NCBI GenBank assembly: GCA_030549175.1
Contig: JAUKUA010000003.1
Span: 1,488,001-1,552,000 of the forward strand
Direction: 5' to 3'
From: Lasiosphaeris hirsuta
Lineage: Eukaryota > Ascomycota > Sordariomycetes > Sordariales > Lasiosphaeriaceae
Length of the DNA: 64,000 nt
Within the stretch, counting starts at the first letter, position 1. Every line of letters begins with the position of its first letter. The notes beneath the pieces were generated by a model. The model ran no database searches, had not been told where the DNA came from, and saw only the letters and a program-made list of their open reading frames with translations. This document shows positions 1 through 11,311 of this stretch, piece by piece. The position numbers and the translations under genes are program-made.

Positions 1-82
1 GGCCACGTAGTGCAGGTCCGCCGCGTGGCTGAAATCTGGTTTCTCTAATTAGGCATAGTCGTGGGGTTTTTGTAGGTGTATT

Positions 83-95
83 GGGGGGGGGGGGG
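83..95. repeat. G13 homopolymer tract
   Basis: A run of 13 G upstream of the first gene. Similar runs of 13-15 G or C recur across the window (7779-7793, 16146-16160, 30685-30698, 50442-50454), almost always outside coding exons. Confidence 0.9.
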
Positions 96-228
96 ATAGG
101 GAATGAAGCTCTAGATTGTATAAAATCCTGACATCTGCAATGTCTCGGATTGGATCTCGGGCATCTTATCTTGCTCAGACTGTGCTTCGCGGTACTTTAA
201 CACCACTATTTTATATCTTGCTGGAATC

Positions 229-1862
229 ATGTCAGAGACAAATGCTCAGGCTGAAGACGGCCGGGCGGGGTTGCCGGTTCCGAACCCATCTAAATCATTT
301 TGGCTTCAAGACCCCTCGCCCATCCTACTCGGCCACCGGACCACTCCCGAGCTGCCGGAGACGGCGGATATCGCTATCATCGGCAGCGGACTTACCGGGT
401 CGTTTGCAGCCCATTTTCTGAAAAATCGCGAGGGCTCTAAAAATGAGAGCGTGGTTATCCTAGAGGCGAGAGAGGCTTGTTTTGGGGCTACGGGACGGGT
501 ATACGAGCACATCATCTGTCGATATTGATCATGCAAGTGACTAATAGAGCATAGAACGGTGGCCATTGCCAGCCCGAGGTCTACCGCTCGGCCCCCGATG
601 TCGCCGCCTTTGAGCTCGAGAACTACCATTTCCTCCGGGACCTGGTCAAGACGCACTCGATCCCGTGCGACTGGGAGGACAAGGACGGCATCGTGCACAG
701 CTTCTTCTCGCAAGATCTCTGGGAGGAAGCCCTGGCGGCGGTCGAGAAGACGGAGAGACTCCATCCCGAGCTCGCCGCCCAGCTGGAAGTCATCCACCGC
801 CCGTCGCCCTCTTCCTTCTCGGCAACCAAGCCCCCCGGGGGCAACCACACGCTCGCCGGCCTGCGCATCCCCAACGCCCACGGCGCCGTCATCCAGAAGC
901 ACGGCGCGACAGTCTGGCCGTACAAGCTCGTTGCCTGGGTGCTTGAACAACTGCTGGCCGCCTTCCCGGCCCCGGCATTCAACCTGCAGACCGACACGCC
1001 TGTGACGGCCCTAGCCCGCAACACGGACGGATGGAGCCTCACCACCCCGCGCGGCACCCTCGCCGCCCGTCAGGTCCTCCTCGCCACCAATGGCTACACC
1101 TCGCACCTCCTGCCGGCCTTCACCGACCTCATCGTCCCCGTCCGTGGCCAGCTAGGCGCCTACCGCCCGCCCACCGCCCCGCCCGCCCCGTCCTCCGTCC
1201 TCTCCTCCATCCTGAGTACCCTCCGCCTCGCCTCGCCTGCGGAGGCGCCCCTGAACCTCCGCCACTCGTACGGCTTCGACTCGTCCGCCCTCGACCCGGG
1301 CGGTCCGCGCGGCGAGTACCTCGGACAGCGGCCTGGCGGCGGCGGTGACCTGATCCACGGCGGGGGGCGGCGGCGCGCGCGCAACCTGGCCGTGGGCGAG
1401 TGGCGCGACGACGAGGTCGAGCCGGCCGTGGTGACGTACCTGCGGCGGAGCTTGGTGGAGGTGTTTGACCTGCGGCCGGGGAACAGGGACGGGGCGGAGG
1501 GGGAGGAGGCGGCGGCGGAGCTGGAGCTAGAGCCGACGTTTGAGTGGACCGGGGTCATGGCCTACAGCCGTGATCGGCGCTCATGGGTCGGGTCCGTTCC
1601 TGAGGGCTTGGGGGGCGGCGAGGGGCTGTTTATTAGTGCTGGATTTACGGGACACGGGATGCCGCACGCAACGCTAAGTGCGAGAGCAGTAGTTAGATTT
1701 ATGCTAGGTATAGAAAAACCTAGGGCTGGGTTGCCCGAGGGGTGTTGGGTGACGGAGGAGCGGGCGAGGGCGGCTAGGGCGACGGAGGAGAGCGTGCAGG
1801 AGAGAAGGAAGCATGGGGGCGGGGGCGGGGGCGATATCCCCAAGGTTATTATTGCCCCTTGA
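229..1862 (+). CDS. FAD-dependent oxidoreductase (DadA/DAO family)
   Basis: Predicted 525-residue flavoenzyme of the D-amino-acid oxidase superfamily (amine or amino-acid oxidation with FAD; real substrate unknown). Two exons, 229-498 and 555-1862, with a 56-bp GT-AG intron at 499-554 that has a CTAAT-type branch site. Splicing joins the family signature: exon 1 ends in GATGR and exon 2 opens with NGGH, giving the GATGRNGGH flavin motif. The Rossmann dinucleotide motif GSGLTG is at residues 52-57, followed by an acidic strand end (VVILEA, about 75-80). A C-terminal GFTGHGMPH segment is the usual last FAD-contacting loop. A GC-rich, Gly/Arg-rich insertion lies around residues 320-350 and a glycine run lies near the C terminus, so these parts may be species-specific. 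No signal peptide is visible. The substrate cannot be named from sequence; gamma-glutamylputrescine oxidase-like or sarcosine oxidase-like enzymes are the closest general types. Confidence 0.85.
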
Positions 1863-2703
1863 GGTCTCGAAGAAGGTATCGCCCTCGCGAGTTGTCTGAT
1901 ATTTCACATTTTGTGTTGCATACATAAATAGGTACACAGTCGTGGGTTGGGACATGGGATGCTGCATTGTAAGCATAAGAGAAAAAGCACCTCCATTTTG
2001 TCATAGCAATAGCCACAAATGTTGTCAGCCCTCTGGAGACAAGCTCGAGCACGATGGAAAAGACGGAGTAAGCGATTTACAGGCATTGTGGAGGGTGCTG
2101 AGTATGTGTAATCGTCTAGTTCAATTTGGTGTTTTGTAGTCGGTGTTGAGTGCTAGTTAGTACATTCGGAGGACTAGATTTCCCATAGAAATCAGCATGA
2201 ACTAGTTTCATTTGGGTATTCTCTCCGGGGCTATCCTGACCGAAGCAGCCCATCTCAGTCATACCATGTTCGCTTGTAGACAGCCGTTTGCATCCCGAAA
2301 TCATAGAAGCCCTTGAATTGTTAGCCTCAGGCCAAAGATGAGAATGTACGTATGGAGATGAGGGTAGAGACATGTCAGACATTTTGAGAAGATTTATTTT
2401 GGCGCGGTGTTCATCAGCAGCGCATTCTCATGGCATAGGCAGAATCCCATGGACGATAATGTTCTGATGGCCCCGCGTGCGTCATCATAAGGATCGAGAA
2501 AGAGAAAATATGGTAGGGAGGCACTCACGGGATCATGACATGTCAAGTTCTTGGTGTCCTTCGTCAGAATGCAGATGTCGCCAACATTCTAGTGTGCCGC
2601 ATGTATTCGCGGGTCTGCTGCTCCCTGGCCGGACTGGCTCGACAACTTCGCCCTTCTGACCATTGCGAATGGCCAAACATATATGTGCAGCCCACCAAGC
2701 CGC
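1863..2703. other. intergenic, convergent 3' ends
   Basis: Spacer of about 840 bp between the 3' ends of the oxidoreductase and RRP7. I see only short chance ORFs; nothing supported. Confidence 0.6.
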
Positions 2704-3669
2704 TCATGCCTCGGGCACAAACTTTCCACGCTTTTCCCGCATGGCCGAAAGCCTCTGCCTATCCTCTTCGAACTGTTTCACCAACTCGGCCTGCTCCTCC
2801 TTCTTCCGCTCCCTCAGCTGGAATTGATAGAAGTCAGCCATCTCGGCCTTCTTCTTCTCTGCACGCTCAATCATCTTCATCTTGGCCTCCTCAGCCTCTC
2901 TCATCTTTGCCGGTGCGTTCCTGCCACCCTTTGTGACCGTAACAAAGCCATCCTCATCCGGCTCGTTACGCAACCTCTTTGCGATCTCAGCCGCCTCGCG
3001 TTCTCTCTTTCCAAAGAGTTCCGAGAAGGCATCGACAGCAGCCTGCACGACATCCTTATCCGCATACGAGAGGCGGTTGTGGGCCCTGAGCCATACCGAC
3101 CCGAGCGGCGGCACAGCCTTGGCTCCGGTGACATTTTCCAGGCCGGCGCCCCAGGCGGGGTATTTCTTGGTCTTGTGCATTTTTGCCACGGCCTTGAGGA
3201 CCTGCTCAACGCTCTTCTCGTCAGCGAGCAAGACAACAGCTGTGCTCCCGCTCCTCCGCAGCGGCCGCGACCATGTGCTGGGCAGGCGAGCGGCAGCGTC
3301 CTCCCTGGCCCTCTCGGCCTCCTCGTCCTCGCGCTTCCTCTTCTTGCCATGAGCGGCTAGTAGGCGTGCTGCATGGAGTGGCTGGGCGTCCGACACAGAA
3401 TTTGGGGCTTTCCTCTCGTCCTCGAAGGTGGCGCTTTCGAAGCGGCCAGCGCCGACCAAGGCAGTGAAGAGGCTGCGCAAGTGGAGCTCGGTGCTGTCGA
3501 CAGGGACATTCGTCAAGAACAGACTCCTCTCGTCGTCTGGAGTCGGAATCTTTGGTGTATTTCGCCGCACGTAGAGGTAGTGGAGGACGCTCCGGGGAAA
3601 TGAGGGGACCGGCGGTATTGAGACGGGCAGCACCGAGAAATCTCCTATTGTAGGCGGACAGGGCGTCAT
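2704..3669 (-). CDS. RRP7: Ribosomal RNA-processing protein 7 (Rrp7)
   Basis: Single-exon gene for a 321-residue protein of the Rrp7 family, a nucleolar component of the UTP-C/CURI module of the small-subunit processome needed for early pre-rRNA cleavages and 18S rRNA production. The N-terminal half carries the degenerate RRM-like fold typical of Rrp7: a SLFLTNVPVD strand near residues 50-60 matches an RNP2-like strand, and the helix ELHLRSLFTAL follows. The second half is a highly charged helical region ending in the family's conserved C-terminal tail (Q-rich RERKKEEQAELVKQFEEDR, then K-R-G-K-F-V-P near the stop). Length fits fungal orthologues (about 300-330). The start is the first ATG in frame. 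The promoter is shared with the decayed MFS gene and contains an inverted CCAAT box at 3809-3813. Confidence 0.9.
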   Translation of the reverse strand: MTPCPPTIGDFSVLPVSIPPVPSFPRSVLHYLYVRRNTPKIPTPDDERSLFLTNVPVDSTELHLRSLFTALVGAGRFESATFEDERKAPNSVSDAQPLHAARLLAAHGKKRKREDEEAERAREDAAARLPSTWSRPLRRSGSTAVVLLADEKSVEQVLKAVAKMHKTKKYPAWGAGLENVTGAKAVPPLGSVWLRAHNRLSYADKDVVQAAVDAFSELFGKREREAAEIAKRLRNEPDEDGFVTVTKGGRNAPAKMREAEEAKMKMIERAEKKKAEMADFYQFQLRERKKEEQAELVKQFEEDRQRLSAMREKRGKFVPEA

Positions 3670-4164
3670 GCTGGCGGGTTTACAGATTTGTTGACGGAGA
3701 AAACGGTCGCGGTCTGGAATTGTTCAGGAATTGTCGGTTGGTCAACTGCACCGAGCTCAGAAACTTTTGCACCCCACATCAGCCTCGCTGCCGTTATCGC
3801 GCACTCTGATTGGCTGATTCTGAGACGGCGGCGAGGCTGTCATTGATCGCCTACGAAAATCGGAAACACAAACTCTAAACAGAGATACACGAACAAGTTT
3901 CTTGGGAACCAGCCATTTGCTGATCTGGCCGAGTGCTCATTGACGCCAGAATGCCTCGAGAGTGTTCGCAACACGGGGGATGCCTCCCTGCTCTTTCGCT
4001 CCGTTTCCAATCACTGTCCAATCCCAGTTAGGTCTCGCCCAGAAACCCCTAGCTCAGCACTAGGAGAAAGAAAAAAAAAAAATACTTCAGGTAAATGCTA
4101 TCGGCAACAATGTCAGCGATAGAGGCTCTGTATGCAGCAGCCAAACCCCATCATGTGTCCCTAA
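3670..4164. promoter_or_regulatory. divergent promoter RRP7 / MFS pseudogene
   Basis: Roughly 0.5 kb between the RRP7 start and the recognisable frame of the MFS pseudogene. It contains an ATTGG (inverted CCAAT box) at 3809-3813, about 140 bp upstream of RRP7, and an A-rich tract near 4070-4081. No start codon for the MFS frame can be placed here. Confidence 0.45.
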
Positions 4165-5710
4165 CCTTGCATTTCCAACCATATCCAGACCTTCCACAAC
4201 ACAGCCATCACGGGGCCCTATCCGCTTTTCCTCTACAGCCCCTCAGCCGAGCCCACCGATAGACCACCAGCATTCCTCGCCTTCCGTTCCTCCACCCTCT
4301 TCATCACCTTCACCGTCTGCCTAGCCATCTTCACCGGAATCCTGCTCTACGGCCTCATCATCCCCGTCATCCCCTTCAGCCTCACCGCGCAAGCCGGCAT
4401 CCCCCGAGGACCGCGTGCAGCACTGGACAGCCATCCTACTCGCCTGCTATAATGTAGCCCTCTGCCTCGGCAGTCCCCTGGCCGGGCTCTACGCGGACCA
4501 CACCGCACCTCGGAGGCTGCCCCCGCTTGCCGGGCTCCTCGCCCTGGCTGGTGCCACTGTCCTTTTGTGTCTCGGCCGCACCATTGCTGTGCTGGTGGTT
4601 GGCCGCCTGCTGCTGGGCCTGAGCGCGGCCATCGTGTGGTCCGTCGGACTCGCCCTGCTGGTTGACATGATGGGCCAGGATGCGGGGTACGCCATGGGTT
4701 GGGTGAGCATCGCCATGTTGGTCGCCCTGCTCATCTCGCCCGTCATTGGCGGAGCGGTGTACGCCGCCTTGGGGTATTGCGCTGTCTTCCACATTGCGTT
4801 CGGTGTGATATGTTGCGATATTGCGCTGCGGCTCGTGCTGGTCGAGAAGAAGGTAGCACGTCGTTGGGTGGTGGGTGGGGGATCTGCTGCAGATGCAGCG
4901 AGCACGCCTGCCCCTGATGACGGCGTCGAGGCGGGCACTGCACAGGTCGGTGTTGAGGGCGCGAGCAAGCCCGACACTGGTGATGGGGTCGTGGTTGACG
5001 TCAATAGCTCGGGTGACTCCAACCCGGCCGCCGACAGGCGTCCGCCGTACCTAGAACTCATAAGGTTCCGCCGCATCAATGCCTCCCTGTTGGCTGCTGT
5101 GGTGGTCGAGGCTGGCATTGTGTAAGACTGGCTCTCACCGGCACTTCACCGGTAGCTGCTCCGATAGGCTAACCGGTCTTTGCATTTTCTTGCACCTTTT
5201 TTTTTTTTTTTTTTGCACTTGTGCTAACTCTCCCCAGGTTCGGATGCGACACGGTGCTTCCCCTTGCTTATCAAGGACACGTTCGATTGGAATTCCACGG
5301 CCGCGGGCCTCGTTTTTATTTGCCCAATGGTCCCGGGCTTCGCCTCGCCCCTCGTCGGGAAGCTCGCCGACCGGTACGGCGCGAAGTGGCCCACCTTTGC
5401 CGGCTTCGCTCTTACCGTACCCTTGCTAGTATGCCTGCGATTCGTTACCGACAACACACTCGAGCACAAAATCCTGCTCTGCGCCCTTCGTTGGGGGTCA
5501 CGCTACTCACGCTGGCTAACACACCACTCTTGGCTGAGATGGCCTATGCCATCGACGCGAAAGAGACTAGGCACCGCGGTATCTGGGGACTTTGGACAAC
5601 TTGTTATGTGTTGGGCGGCACGATCGGCAGTCTCATGGCTGGTTATCTCAACGCTGGGCCTGGCTGGGCAACTTTGACTTAGAGCCTTGCCATTTAGTGT
5701 GTGTGGCTAA
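4165..5710 (+). pseudogene. MFS transporter pseudogene (VMAT/DHA1-like)
   Basis: Remnant of a 12-TM major facilitator. The first helix block reads FLAFRSS then LYGLIIPVIPF (4240-4400). The reading frame then breaks at the C run 4401-4405 and continues from 4406 as EDRVQHWTAI with motif A-like LAGLYADHTAPRR and five further hydrophobic helices to 5121. A 116-bp GT-AG intron with a poly-T tract (5122-5237) is intact. The frame breaks again in the C run 5260-5263, is restored for the second motif-A copy GKLADRYGAKW, and breaks a third time at about 5488-5497, after which helices continue (TLANTPLLAEMAY). A TAG at 5680-5682 lies where a Trp codon is expected, and the last helices are missing. No start codon is found in frame: a TAA at 4162-4164 closes it. 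Two breaks are +1 in C runs, so some could be sequencing errors, but the sum argues for decay. Confidence 0.8.
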
Positions 5711-5711
5711 A

Positions 5712-5756
5712 GCGCTTGTAACCCTTCTTAGCTTTAGGCCCAGGCCTAACAAGCGC
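5712..5756. repeat. nested inverted repeat (hairpin)
   Basis: GCGCTTGT at 5712-5719 pairs with ACAAGCGC at 5749-5756, and inside it TTAGGCC at 5734-5740 pairs with GGCCTAA at 5743-5749. It sits exactly where homology of the MFS pseudogene ends. Confidence 0.6.
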
Positions 5757-6006
5757 AACAGTAGTCAATATTGATACGAGCCCAACAGCACTCACTGCGT
5801 ACTGCGGAGGACTTTCGGATCGCTCAGCGCGGCTGTCAATTTATCAGGTGTGATAAGAAGTCGTTCTGCATCTTTGGAACGTGCTCTTCTGCAGCAACTA
5901 TCGGCGGCGTCCAAGAGAGCATCCAATTAAATTCCGCCAATGAGGGACGGCTGCTCCCCGGCAGCGCCATTCTCAAGCCAACATACCTACGGATACACCA
6001 AGGTAC

Positions 6007-7721
6007 TCAGATTTCAATGGTGATACATCCGGTTCCACGACTGACGCATGCTAGCATGGATATTTCCTTTTCATCTTCGGCCAGCGCAGTTCCCCGATGG
6101 TCGACGCGTCCTTCCTTGAGCCCAATTTTGCAGGTTCCACAGTTGCCGACGCTGCAGCTAGATGCGACATCCTCAAAGTGCGCTTGCAGAATCTCCAGGA
6201 GCGTTTCCTCTTCGCCGATCTTGAGGATTTTGTTTCCCTTATTGGCCACCACAGCCTCGAAGGGGTCGCCCGAGATATCTGCCTCGAAGGCTTCAAAGTG
6301 CACTTCTTTGTCGAGGATCCCGAGAATTTTGGTTTCGCGGGCAGCTTCTTCCATCAGGCGCTTGGGGCCGCAGAAATACAAGTGCGAATTCCACTTCATA
6401 CCCCCTACGACGCCGCGGATGTCGAGACGCTGTCCCGTGGACTTGTCATACAAGACGACCGAGTCCCCTAGCTTCTCTATGCGGTCGCGAAACGGCACTT
6501 CTTCTGCAGACCGCACCGCGTAGTGCAGCACAACGCTGTAATTGATGCGCTTCAAAAATTCGGCCATGGAGAGGAAAGCCGTGAGCCCAATCCCCGCGGC
6601 CACGAATATGTGGTTGCTCGCAGCTAGCGGAAGCTCGATGGCTTCCGTTATGGCGACGACCTGTATGACGTCGCCCACCTCGACCGTCTCGTGCATGTAC
6701 TTGGATCCGCCACGGCTGCTGGGCTCGAGCGAGATGCCCAGCTGAAACTTGTTCTTGTCCCCGTCGACAATCGAATACGCTCTGACGAGGCCGTTGCCCA
6801 ACTTGACTTTGGCGTGCGCTCCGGGCATGAGCTCCGCTTCATCCTCGTCCGCAATGGGCTCCACCGCCTCGAGGACGAATGAGACGATCCGGGGCGTCTG
6901 TCGTGTCTTTTCAGCCACCTTGAAGTTACGCCAGTTGGGCGCGTTCAACGCTTTGCGCGCTTTGGCCTCCGCCTTGGCGACCCTGCTCTTGAATTGTCCA
7001 CGGCTCTCGGGACCGAGCTCCTCGATGGCGGCGAGCTCAGCGTTCATTGCCTCGTCATCGGTCTTGCGGTGGAGGTATTCCTGGATGCGCTCAATAGTCC
7101 ACTTTGGGTGGCGGCGCTCAACAAGGCGGATGGTGTCGCCGGCCTGGACTTTGCCCGGGCGCAGGACGCGGTAGTACCATCCCGTGCGGCTCGTCTTCCA
7201 CGTCGTCACGGCAAAGTCCTTGAGTTGGAAGCGCGTGTTGAGCTTGAAGCACGGCTGCCGCGGCAGGCTGACCTGGAGCAAGGTGCCACTGACATCGTCG
7301 CCCACCGCCATCACATCACCGATGCACACATTGCGCTCATTCATATGCGCTGTGACAAAGTTCTCTCCGAAGCCACCGGGCTTGAAGTCCTGGGCAGCGG
7401 ACGGGTATTCCTTTTGGAGGGCTGCGTAGTGAGTGGAGCAGACTTGTGTACGCGTGTTAGTATCACAATGAGTAATAAGCATCAGAAGATTGGCTCACAT
7501 CCGTGAATCGCTTTTTCGGGCCCGCCGTGGAACGTGTAGTCATGCTCGTCCTCATCAATGCCAGTGCTTGTCACCTTAACCGGGCCTTCACACCGCAACT
7601 TGTCAATGCCCGATTGAACCGTGTCGAGGCCACGCATCGGCTTCATTTTGCCCGTCCGCACTTCTAACAGCGTGTCGGTGATGAAGGGGGCCCAGAGGTC
7701 CACGGCTGGTGGCTGGGCCAT
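6007..7721 (-). CDS. MOSC - ferredoxin reductase - 2Fe-2S ferredoxin fusion
   Basis: Predicted 552-residue, three-module redox enzyme. Exon 1 is 7721-7499 and exon 2 is 7442-6007, with a 56-bp intron (7443-7498) holding a perfect TACTAAC branch site. Residues 1 to about 230 are a MOSC domain of the YiiM type (molybdenum cofactor sulfurase C-terminal fold; GGPEKAIH and KPGGFGEN motifs). Residues about 245-450 are a phthalate-dioxygenase-reductase-like flavin/NAD(P)H module (RAYSIV flavin loop, AAGIGLTAF nucleotide motif). The C terminus is a plant-type 2Fe-2S ferredoxin with CSVGNCGTC (Cx4Cx2C) and a distal LACVS cysteine. Bacterial MOSC proteins YiiM and YcbX use the molybdenum cofactor to reduce N-hydroxylated bases; a self-contained electron chain NAD(P)H-flavin-FeS-Moco is inferred here. 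The start is the ATG giving MAQPPAVDL; an upstream in-frame ATG at 7764-7766 is less likely. Confidence 0.87.
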
Positions 7722-10700
7722 GGTGTAGAGCACATTAACAGGGAGGCTACAAAAAAGGTACACCACTTGTGTTTGGGAGGGGGGGGGGGGGGGTGGTGGC
7801 TAATTCTGTGTTTTTTTGGTGTAAAGGGGAAAATGCCTCTTAGTTTCTGGGTGATGCAACTTTCCATGAGTAAATGCCCCTTCCACCAACAGGAATCAGA
7901 CCTGCCTCTTTGAGAATGCGACGCGGTTCACTAACACGCCGGGCCTGACTCATCCGCTGCTGTCAGCCAACTAGCGGGCCAACTTGACACTCCTGCAGTC
8001 GTGATTGCCCCAAGAGCTTTCAGCCGGCAGTTCCGAGGGCCTGCGTTAGTGATCGGCGTCACTGTGTCGTCTCGGAGACGGGATAGGGGTAAATAAAGGG
8101 GTATTGTTGATTTTGCAAAGCAAACACTGAAGAGTCTAATTTGATTCCCCCGTACTTGGAGGTAGCTCTGTTGCTAAATTCTCATCTTGAACCTTAAGTC
8201 GGTATATTTCCTGACCAGAACATTGATTTCTTGATTTCCCGCCTCCCATGCATTGGCCATGTATTGATTTCAACCGGTTAAGGTAGGTTTCGTTACTTAG
8301 TAGTAAATCGGGAGAAGCCAGGTGGTGGGAAAAAAATCGCAAGCCATAAGCACTACTACCTATTTGCGCGGTGAAATATGAAAGCGGATAACTTGAAATC
8401 CCACGGAGAATTAATGTCTCGCCAGGCATCATTGATTCGGCTTTGATCAGGCTGGATGGGTAGAATTTCAAACAACACCATTGAAGGGTGGGCATCAGTC
8501 TCGTCTCCCAACTGCTGGTTCGAGGTTTTACTTGGGATCCGTAGGGGCCAAATGTCAAGAGCCCAAGCCTCCAACCTGAAGTTTCGCGGCCATGAGTTTC
8601 GGGTTGCAAGCTGCCACTTGGTGTCGCAAGGTGTCTGTCCTCGGGACTCCTACCTGACACGACCTGGCACAACTGCAGTTTTTCATGCCCAACCACTTTG
8701 CTCACCCTGATAATTATCGTACTTATTGTCTCAACGCTGTGCGTTGAGACCTCGACAGAAACGATGCAAGATTATCAGCCAGTCATACTTCCGGCCCATT
8801 GACCCCTCACTGGATGCTGGCAAATATCGAAGTTGATTTCTGAAGCACAGCCGTAGCCTTGTGTACTCATCATGTATGAATTTGGTAGCATTCCTATAAT
8901 CAGCGTTCATGTAATAGTACGAAAGCGGTCTCGCATGCATGAATTGAAGCAGCCGCATCGTAGCTCAAACGAGAGGCCTGATCTGTCATATCGTCGTATC
9001 ATAGAACTGACCTCTCACCATGGGCAGGGATAATTGGGTTTATGGCATGCAATGCCACCCACTTGGTTATATTGCAGCCAAAGAGAGAGCCAAGATGCCG
9101 ATGAGCAAGGCAGCCGCCGGGTATGCTTCCCCCCCCTGTCCTTGCAAGTCTGGCGAGGCTCTGGCTGCTGGCGAGTGCGCATGATTCCAAGTCGCGGTCG
9201 GGTCGAAGGCGATACCCATCCGGCTGAATTGGAGCCAAATTCGGCACATTGGCTGTTGGGCTCTGAAACTGCGGTCAGTCGCGGTGACGCGGATCCGGCG
9301 CAGCTCTTCTCTGCTGCTGTCTTTACTCACCGCTTGAGTGGCGAATGTTCTCAGATGGAGAGGGAAAATAAGCAAATTTGCTGTAGAATAGTTAGACGGT
9401 AGTCATTGTGTTGGTAACAAGCCCGTCTCGGTTGGATTCCCGTGCTCTTTCACAAATGCCAATGGAAGAGGGGATGAGGGCACCGCGTTGACTAAGGCCT
9501 GTGACGATGGCGCTGCGCTCAGCACATGATCTATGCCCCCCGGCCCGTCCGCATAAAAGGATTCCCGGTGCTTACCGAAAAGCCGTTTTCACCTTGTGGG
9601 CCATTACCTACTCGCAAGCAGGCATCCACCAATAAGGCTGGGCATTGATATTCTGGCACTTGGCATGTCAATGGTTTGCCCGTTTTGTGTAAGCATGGCG
9701 TTCACGGGACCCGCGGAACATGCTGGTAAGCAGCCTACAGCATGCAAACTGTAGGTGGGCCGAGGCAAGGCCGAAGACCCCAAGTGGATCGTGAGGATAC
9801 ACCCTGTGAGTTATGAGGCTCTGCAAGATGTCTCTTCCAAGATATGGGAGCTAGCGTTGAGCCGCCGTAAAAAGGCGGGGAAGCTGGCGGGTCAGCTGCG
9901 GGGAGGGGGAGGCACCAATTTACCAAACAACAGACACCTGCGCGACACCTAGGGCAGAGCGCGTCAGGGCAGGCCCAAGGGTGCAGGGATAGACCATCTG
10001 CCCGTATTAGCAGAGCCGCAAAACTCACAGAGCCTTATCTAGGTTCAGCTTCGTCCACGGATGTAAGCTTCCTGGGTGCATACCTTGCTCGCAGCTGTAA
10101 TCGACAGGCGGCTCTGGCCCGAATGGCGCAGGGAGGTAATTACCTATCTTGGCTGCCCGCACAGCGAGACCGAGCTACAGTCAAGTTTGGGGGCGTGGCG
10201 TAAAAAAATATGTAGACAAGGGTTATAGACACTGGGCCTGAGCGCTCACCAAGGTCAAGAAGAGGTTGAAAAGGAAAAGAGGGAATGCGGGAGACAATGA
10301 GGAATGTAGGTGAGAAGAATGAAACAAAAAGTTTGGTGGGGGTGGGGGATTTCCCCCAAAGCAGCGCGGGGCATCGCAGCAGAGCCTCAAGTACATTAAT
10401 CCCCATCTATTTCGGCTTGAGCAGGTTTGATTGGCGTGTCCCTGACCAGAGTTGGCTCCAGCCCAGCTAAGGTCGCCAGCCCAGGCCCCAAACCGGTACC
10501 CGGTGTTTGTATAGGACTCGTAACCTCGCATAGACGCCCCATTGCTGTCCTGCATGGCTTCTGTATATTGGAACTTATCTCAGAGGAGACGGAGTGGGTG
10601 GGGAAAGAGCCGCATCGAATTTTTTTAAATTTTTTTTTTTTTCGGGTAGGAGTTTCCAAGGCCTTTTGTGGATACCTTCCCTCTGTCGTCTCACTGTTCA

Positions 10701-11311
10701 CCACTTGGAGCGGGTAATGTGAAGGTAGCACCCACCCCCATTGCAGTTGTCGACTTGTGTTGAGGTATTATTCAGTTCCACATTTTGAGCCGCATTCAAT
10801 GATGAGCGCCTCGTTGGGCCGTGTGAGACCGTCTCTTCCAACTTCTGCTCCGCTGTCTTCCTTGCTCGATGAGCCCGCCCAGCTGCGGCTTGGTGATGTT
10901 GTCAATCATGATTCGTAGCGCCAAAGACCAGATGATTTGGTAAAAATGATTTGTTCCACAGAAAAAGACAGAAGAAGAAAAGTGATGGCAATCGCTTGGA
11001 ATGCTGGCAGCCCGCCTCCTGACGAGAGGGGGAGAGCACGCAGCTGGCCTGCATCCCATCTACTTACTATGGAAACCTGCACGCAGCCTTGCCGACTACC
11101 TAAGATATTGCCAAACGAAGTGGCCATGTCTCACTGCCCAAGCGTGTATGTATATATAAGTGGCACCCGAAATACCATACTCCGACTGTCCTGCTCCCAA
11201 GCTTCCTCTTGACAGACCGCCATACCTCTCGTGGCCCCTGCACCCATACAACCCCAATAATCTCCCAAATGGTGTCCAAAAATAATTGTCCTGGAACGTC
11301 TGCCCGGTGTG
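7722..11311. other. gene-poor spacer, 3.6 kb
   Basis: No gene supported. It holds a G15 tract (7779-7793), several A/T-rich islands (8100-8500, 10620-10640) and a 189-codon minus-strand ORF at 8136-8705 with no recognisable domain and no coding-like bias. The right end is the F-box gene promoter. Confidence 0.55.
11152..11158 (+). promoter_or_regulatory. TATA box of the F-box gene
   Basis: ATATATA within TATATATAAG, about 155 bp upstream of the predicted ATG at 11312 in a region followed by a pyrimidine/CA-rich leader. Confidence 0.5.

Noticed and set aside
2683..3360. 225-codon plus-strand ORF antisense to RRP7
   Set aside because: Leucine-rich shadow of the charged Rrp7 helices.
8136..8705. 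189-codon minus-strand ORF in the 7.7-11.3 kb gap
   Set aside because: No domain, no signal peptide, no coding-like composition and no promoter or splice context; treated as chance.
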